From contig JAFUPC010000062.1 in the NCBI GenBank assembly GCA_017481495.1, forward strand, positions 1-51,366: a stretch of DNA of 51,366 bases. Direction: 5' to 3'. This document shows positions 49,358-51,366 of the stretch, one piece after another (positions within the stretch are counted from its first letter, which is position 1; each line of letters starts with the position of its first letter). A model generated the notes under the pieces. The model saw only the letters and a list, made by a program, of their open reading frames with translations. It was not told the origin of the DNA and did no database searches. Origin of the DNA: Clostridia bacterium. GTDB taxonomy: Bacteria; Bacillota; Clostridia; Oscillospirales; CAG-272. The position numbers and the translations under genes were made by a program.

Positions 49358-49386
49358 TTGACAATCAGGCGGACTTGGGGTATAAT
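49358..49386 (+). promoter_or_regulatory. Sigma-A promoter of tig
   Basis: TTGACA (49358-49363), a 17-bp spacer, TATAAT (49381-49386), 76 bp before the start codon. Confidence 0.9.
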
Positions 49387-49461
49387 TAAATGAATTTATA
49401 TCTTTTGATTATATTAAATGAAATCATAGATACTGACAAAAAATCTGGAGGACCCAAAGCA

Positions 49462-50784
49462 ATGAGCTTAATCAATGTAACCACCCCCGAAAAGAATGTC
49501 CGCGAGCTGGAGATCGGCGTAGAAAAGGCCGTATTCGACAAGGCTTGCTCCGCAGTTTACAAGAGAAACGTCGGCAAGATCAATGTCCCCGGCTTCAGAA
49601 AGGGCAAGGCACCTCGTTCCATCATCGAAAAGATGTACGGCACCGGCGTGTTCTACGAAGAAGCGCTGAACGACCTCATCCCCGAAGCATACGAAGCTGC
49701 TGTCAAGGAATCCGGTCTCGTTGACATCGTCAGCCGTCCCGAGTTTGACGTCAAGTCCATTGACGACAACGGCGTTGTTCTGCTGGCAAAGGTTTATGTC
49801 AAGCCGGAAGTCACCGTCAAGGATTATAAGGGCATCGAGGTCGAGAAGACCGATGTTTCCGTCTCCGACGCTGACATTGATGCAGAGATCGAAAAGCTGA
49901 GAGAGAGAAATTCCCGCGAGATTGAAGTCACCGACCGTGCTGCGCAGATGGGCGATACCGTTGTCTTCGACTTTGACGGTTCCGTTGACGGTGTCGCATT
50001 CGACGGCGGTAAATCCGAGAACTACAGCCTGAAGCTCGGCTCCGGTCAGTTCATCCCCGGCTTCGAGGAGCAGATCGTCGGCAAGTCCGTGGACGAAGCA
50101 TTCGATGTCAACGTCACGTTCCCGGAGGATTACCACGCAGCAGAGCTGGCAGGCAAGGCGGCTGTTTTTGCTTGCAAGCTGCATGAGATCAAGGAAATCG
50201 AGCTTCCCGCGCTGGATGACGAATTTGTCAAGGATATTTCCGAATTTGACACGCTGGATGAATACAAGGCAGATCTCCGGGCGAAAATGGAAGAAAAGAA
50301 CAAGTCTGTTGCCGACAATGCTGTTGAGGAGACCCTCATCGCAAAGGTCGTTGAAAACATGGAAGCAGACATCCCAGCGCCCATGATCGAAAACGAAGTC
50401 GAGAACCAGGTCCGCGACTTTGATTTCCGTCTCCGTCAGCAGGGTATGGACCTCAAGACTTACTTCCAGTACACCGGTCTTGATCTCGACGGTATGCGCG
50501 AGCAGTTCAAGCCGATGGCAGAACGCCAGGTTAAGGCACGCCTTGCACTGGAGGGTGTCGTTGCCGCTGAGGGCATCACTGCATCCGACGAGGAGATCGC
50601 GGAAGAGTACGAAAAGCTTGCAAAGGCTTACAACATGGGGGCAGACGAAGTCAAGAAGTACGTTGACGACGATTCCGTTGCCAAGGACATTACCGTCCGC
50701 AAGGCTGTCGAGCTTCTGAAAGAAAACGCAGTCATGGTCGAAAAGAAGGAAGAAGCAGCTTCCGACGAAGCAGAAACGGTCTGA
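49462..50784 (+). CDS. tig: Trigger factor
   Basis: A 440-aa ribosome-bound chaperone and peptidyl-prolyl isomerase. The N-terminal ribosome-binding domain contains the signature GKINVPGFRKGKAPRSIIEK (~43-62). A FKBP-type domain (~150-240) has GDTVVFDFDGSVDG and FIPGFEEQIVG, and the C-terminal arms are long helices. It ends in an acidic tail. ATG at 49462 follows GGAGG; the in-frame ATG at 49390 lies right at the promoter and would add an unrelated sequence. clpP follows, the usual tig-clpP-clpX order. Confidence 0.97.
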   Translation: MSLINVTTPEKNVRELEIGVEKAVFDKACSAVYKRNVGKINVPGFRKGKAPRSIIEKMYGTGVFYEEALNDLIPEAYEAAVKESGLVDIVSRPEFDVKSIDDNGVVLLAKVYVKPEVTVKDYKGIEVEKTDVSVSDADIDAEIEKLRERNSREIEVTDRAAQMGDTVVFDFDGSVDGVAFDGGKSENYSLKLGSGQFIPGFEEQIVGKSVDEAFDVNVTFPEDYHAAELAGKAAVFACKLHEIKEIELPALDDEFVKDISEFDTLDEYKADLRAKMEEKNKSVADNAVEETLIAKVVENMEADIPAPMIENEVENQVRDFDFRLRQQGMDLKTYFQYTGLDLDGMREQFKPMAERQVKARLALEGVVAAEGITASDEEIAEEYEKLAKAYNMGADEVKKYVDDDSVAKDITVRKAVELLKENAVMVEKKEEAASDEAETV

Positions 50785-50822
50785 TTCCCTCTCACAAACA
50801 AGCGTCAATCCGATACATTCAT

Positions 50823-50870
50823 CGCGGGTGGTGGGCATCATGCAGCCGCCCGCGTTTGAATTTTTGATAA
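50823..50870 (+). terminator. Hairpin between tig and clpP
   Basis: CGCGGGTGG (50823-50831) pairs with CCGCCCGCG (50846-50854), followed by TTTGAATTTTTG. It may end some tig transcripts or process the tig-clpP message. Confidence 0.5.
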
Positions 50871-50895
50871 TGAAAATACAGAAAGGAAACATATT

Positions 50896-51366
50896 ATGGC
50901 AGTCATCCCAATGGTCGTCGAGCAGACCAGCCGCGGCGAGCGGTCATATGACATTTACTCCCGTCTGCTCAATGACAGAATCATTTTTCTCGCCGATGAG
51001 GTCAATGACCAGACCGCATCTCTCGTGGTCGCCCAGCTTCTGTTCCTGGAAGCACAGGACCCCGACAAGGACATCAGCCTGTATATCAACAGCCCCGGCG
51101 GTTCCGTGACCGCAGGCATGGCAATTTACGATACGATGAACTTCATCAAGTGTGACGTTTCCACCATTTGCATCGGCATGGCGGCAAGTATGGGCGCGTT
51201 CCTGCTTTCCTCCGGTGCAAAGGGCAAGCGTATCGCGCTTCCCAACAGTACCATCATGATTCACCAGCCGCTTGGCGGACTGCAGGGTCAGGCATCGGAT
51301 ATCAAGATCCATACCGACTACCTTTTGAACACCAAGCAGAAGTTAAACGAGATTCTCGCCGCGAAC
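50896..51366 (+). CDS. clpP: ATP-dependent Clp protease proteolytic subunit, 5' part
   Basis: Partial gene; 157 codons to the right window edge with no stop, against ~195 expected. The text opens [20 protein letters not shown], then [11 protein letters not shown] and [18 protein letters not shown]. Catalytic Ser lies in [11 protein letters not shown] and His in [15 protein letters not shown]; the Asp of the triad would be near the cut. ClpP forms a 14-subunit chamber that works with ClpX or ClpC to degrade proteins. ATG at 50896 follows GAAAGGA. Confidence 0.97.
   Translation, partial: MAVIPMVVEQTSRGERSYDIYSRLLNDRIIFLADEVNDQTASLVVAQLLFLEAQDPDKDISLYINSPGGSVTAGMAIYDTMNFIKCDVSTICIGMAASMGAFLLSSGAKGKRIALPNSTIMIHQPLGGLQGQASDIKIHTDYLLNTKQKLNEILAAN

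Noticed and set aside
49468..50892. 474-codon open frame on the minus strand
   Set aside because: Antisense to trigger factor; hydrophobic-looking only because it mirrors acidic codons.

Overview
The window looks like a chromosome segment from an uncultivated, probably gut-associated Clostridia (Oscillospirales-like) bacterium. The evidence is moderately high GC, type III glutamine synthetase, ApgM-type phosphoglycerate mutase, pyruvate kinase with the extra C-terminal PEP-utilizer domain, a Veg-like protein, small DUF1540 and CD3324-type proteins, and low-GC sigma-A promoters (TTGACA, 17 bp, TATAAT) in front of GC-richer genes. Taxonomy is inference; there is no rRNA here.

Region 1 (1-7087) is mobile DNA of lower GC, all coded on the minus strand. 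It holds the 5' part of a VapE-like gene overlapped by a CHC2 zinc-finger primase-like gene, a ParB-like gene, a 170-aa protein and a tyrosine integrase. A 1-kb gene-free stretch follows, then a second unit of tyrosine integrase plus TnpV that ends beside a tRNA-Pro(GGG) gene. The gene-free stretch is the most unusual part: three consensus promoters in the same orientation, each with six short motifs spaced exactly 11 bp apart just upstream. Two of the promoters are followed within about 100 nt by intrinsic terminators with a competing upstream hairpin, so they look like duplicated small-RNA or attenuator modules feeding toward the first integrase.

Region 2 (7088-19240) is core chromosome: tRNA-Pro, a small membrane protein, prfB (without the usual programmed frameshift), pyk, an anchored alpha/beta-hydrolase, and a long minus-strand run rimM-trmD-murJ, O-antigen-ligase-like protein, two DUF4330 proteins and a Fur-family regulator. 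rpsU (S21) follows with its own promoter and terminator.

Region 3 (19286-34580) is metabolic and accessory: a fragment of an Rpn/PD-(D/E)XK nuclease, a phosphodiesterase-LamG fusion, glnN, an EIIA-Glc-like domain that appears to lack both catalytic histidines, a GH99-like protein, a DUF4838 protein, an ADP-ribosylglycohydrolase-family enzyme, CD3324 and RNHCP small proteins, an orphan DeoR regulator and a lipoprotein with an internal duplication. The carbohydrate-related proteins lack signal peptides, which suggests work on imported substrates.

Region 4 (34668-51366) is mostly housekeeping: Veg-like protein, HtrA-type protease, a minus-strand set of response regulator, histidine kinase, membrane protein and GpsA-like dehydrogenase, and divergently a plus-strand set of apgM, lepB, rbgA, rnhB, yraN and M19 dipeptidase. 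After these come thrC, a DUF1540 protein, a metallophosphoesterase, tig and the start of clpP. Dispersed palindromic repeats (about 11985, 15582, 26350, 35095, 37095 and 46540) sit between genes throughout the chromosomal part.
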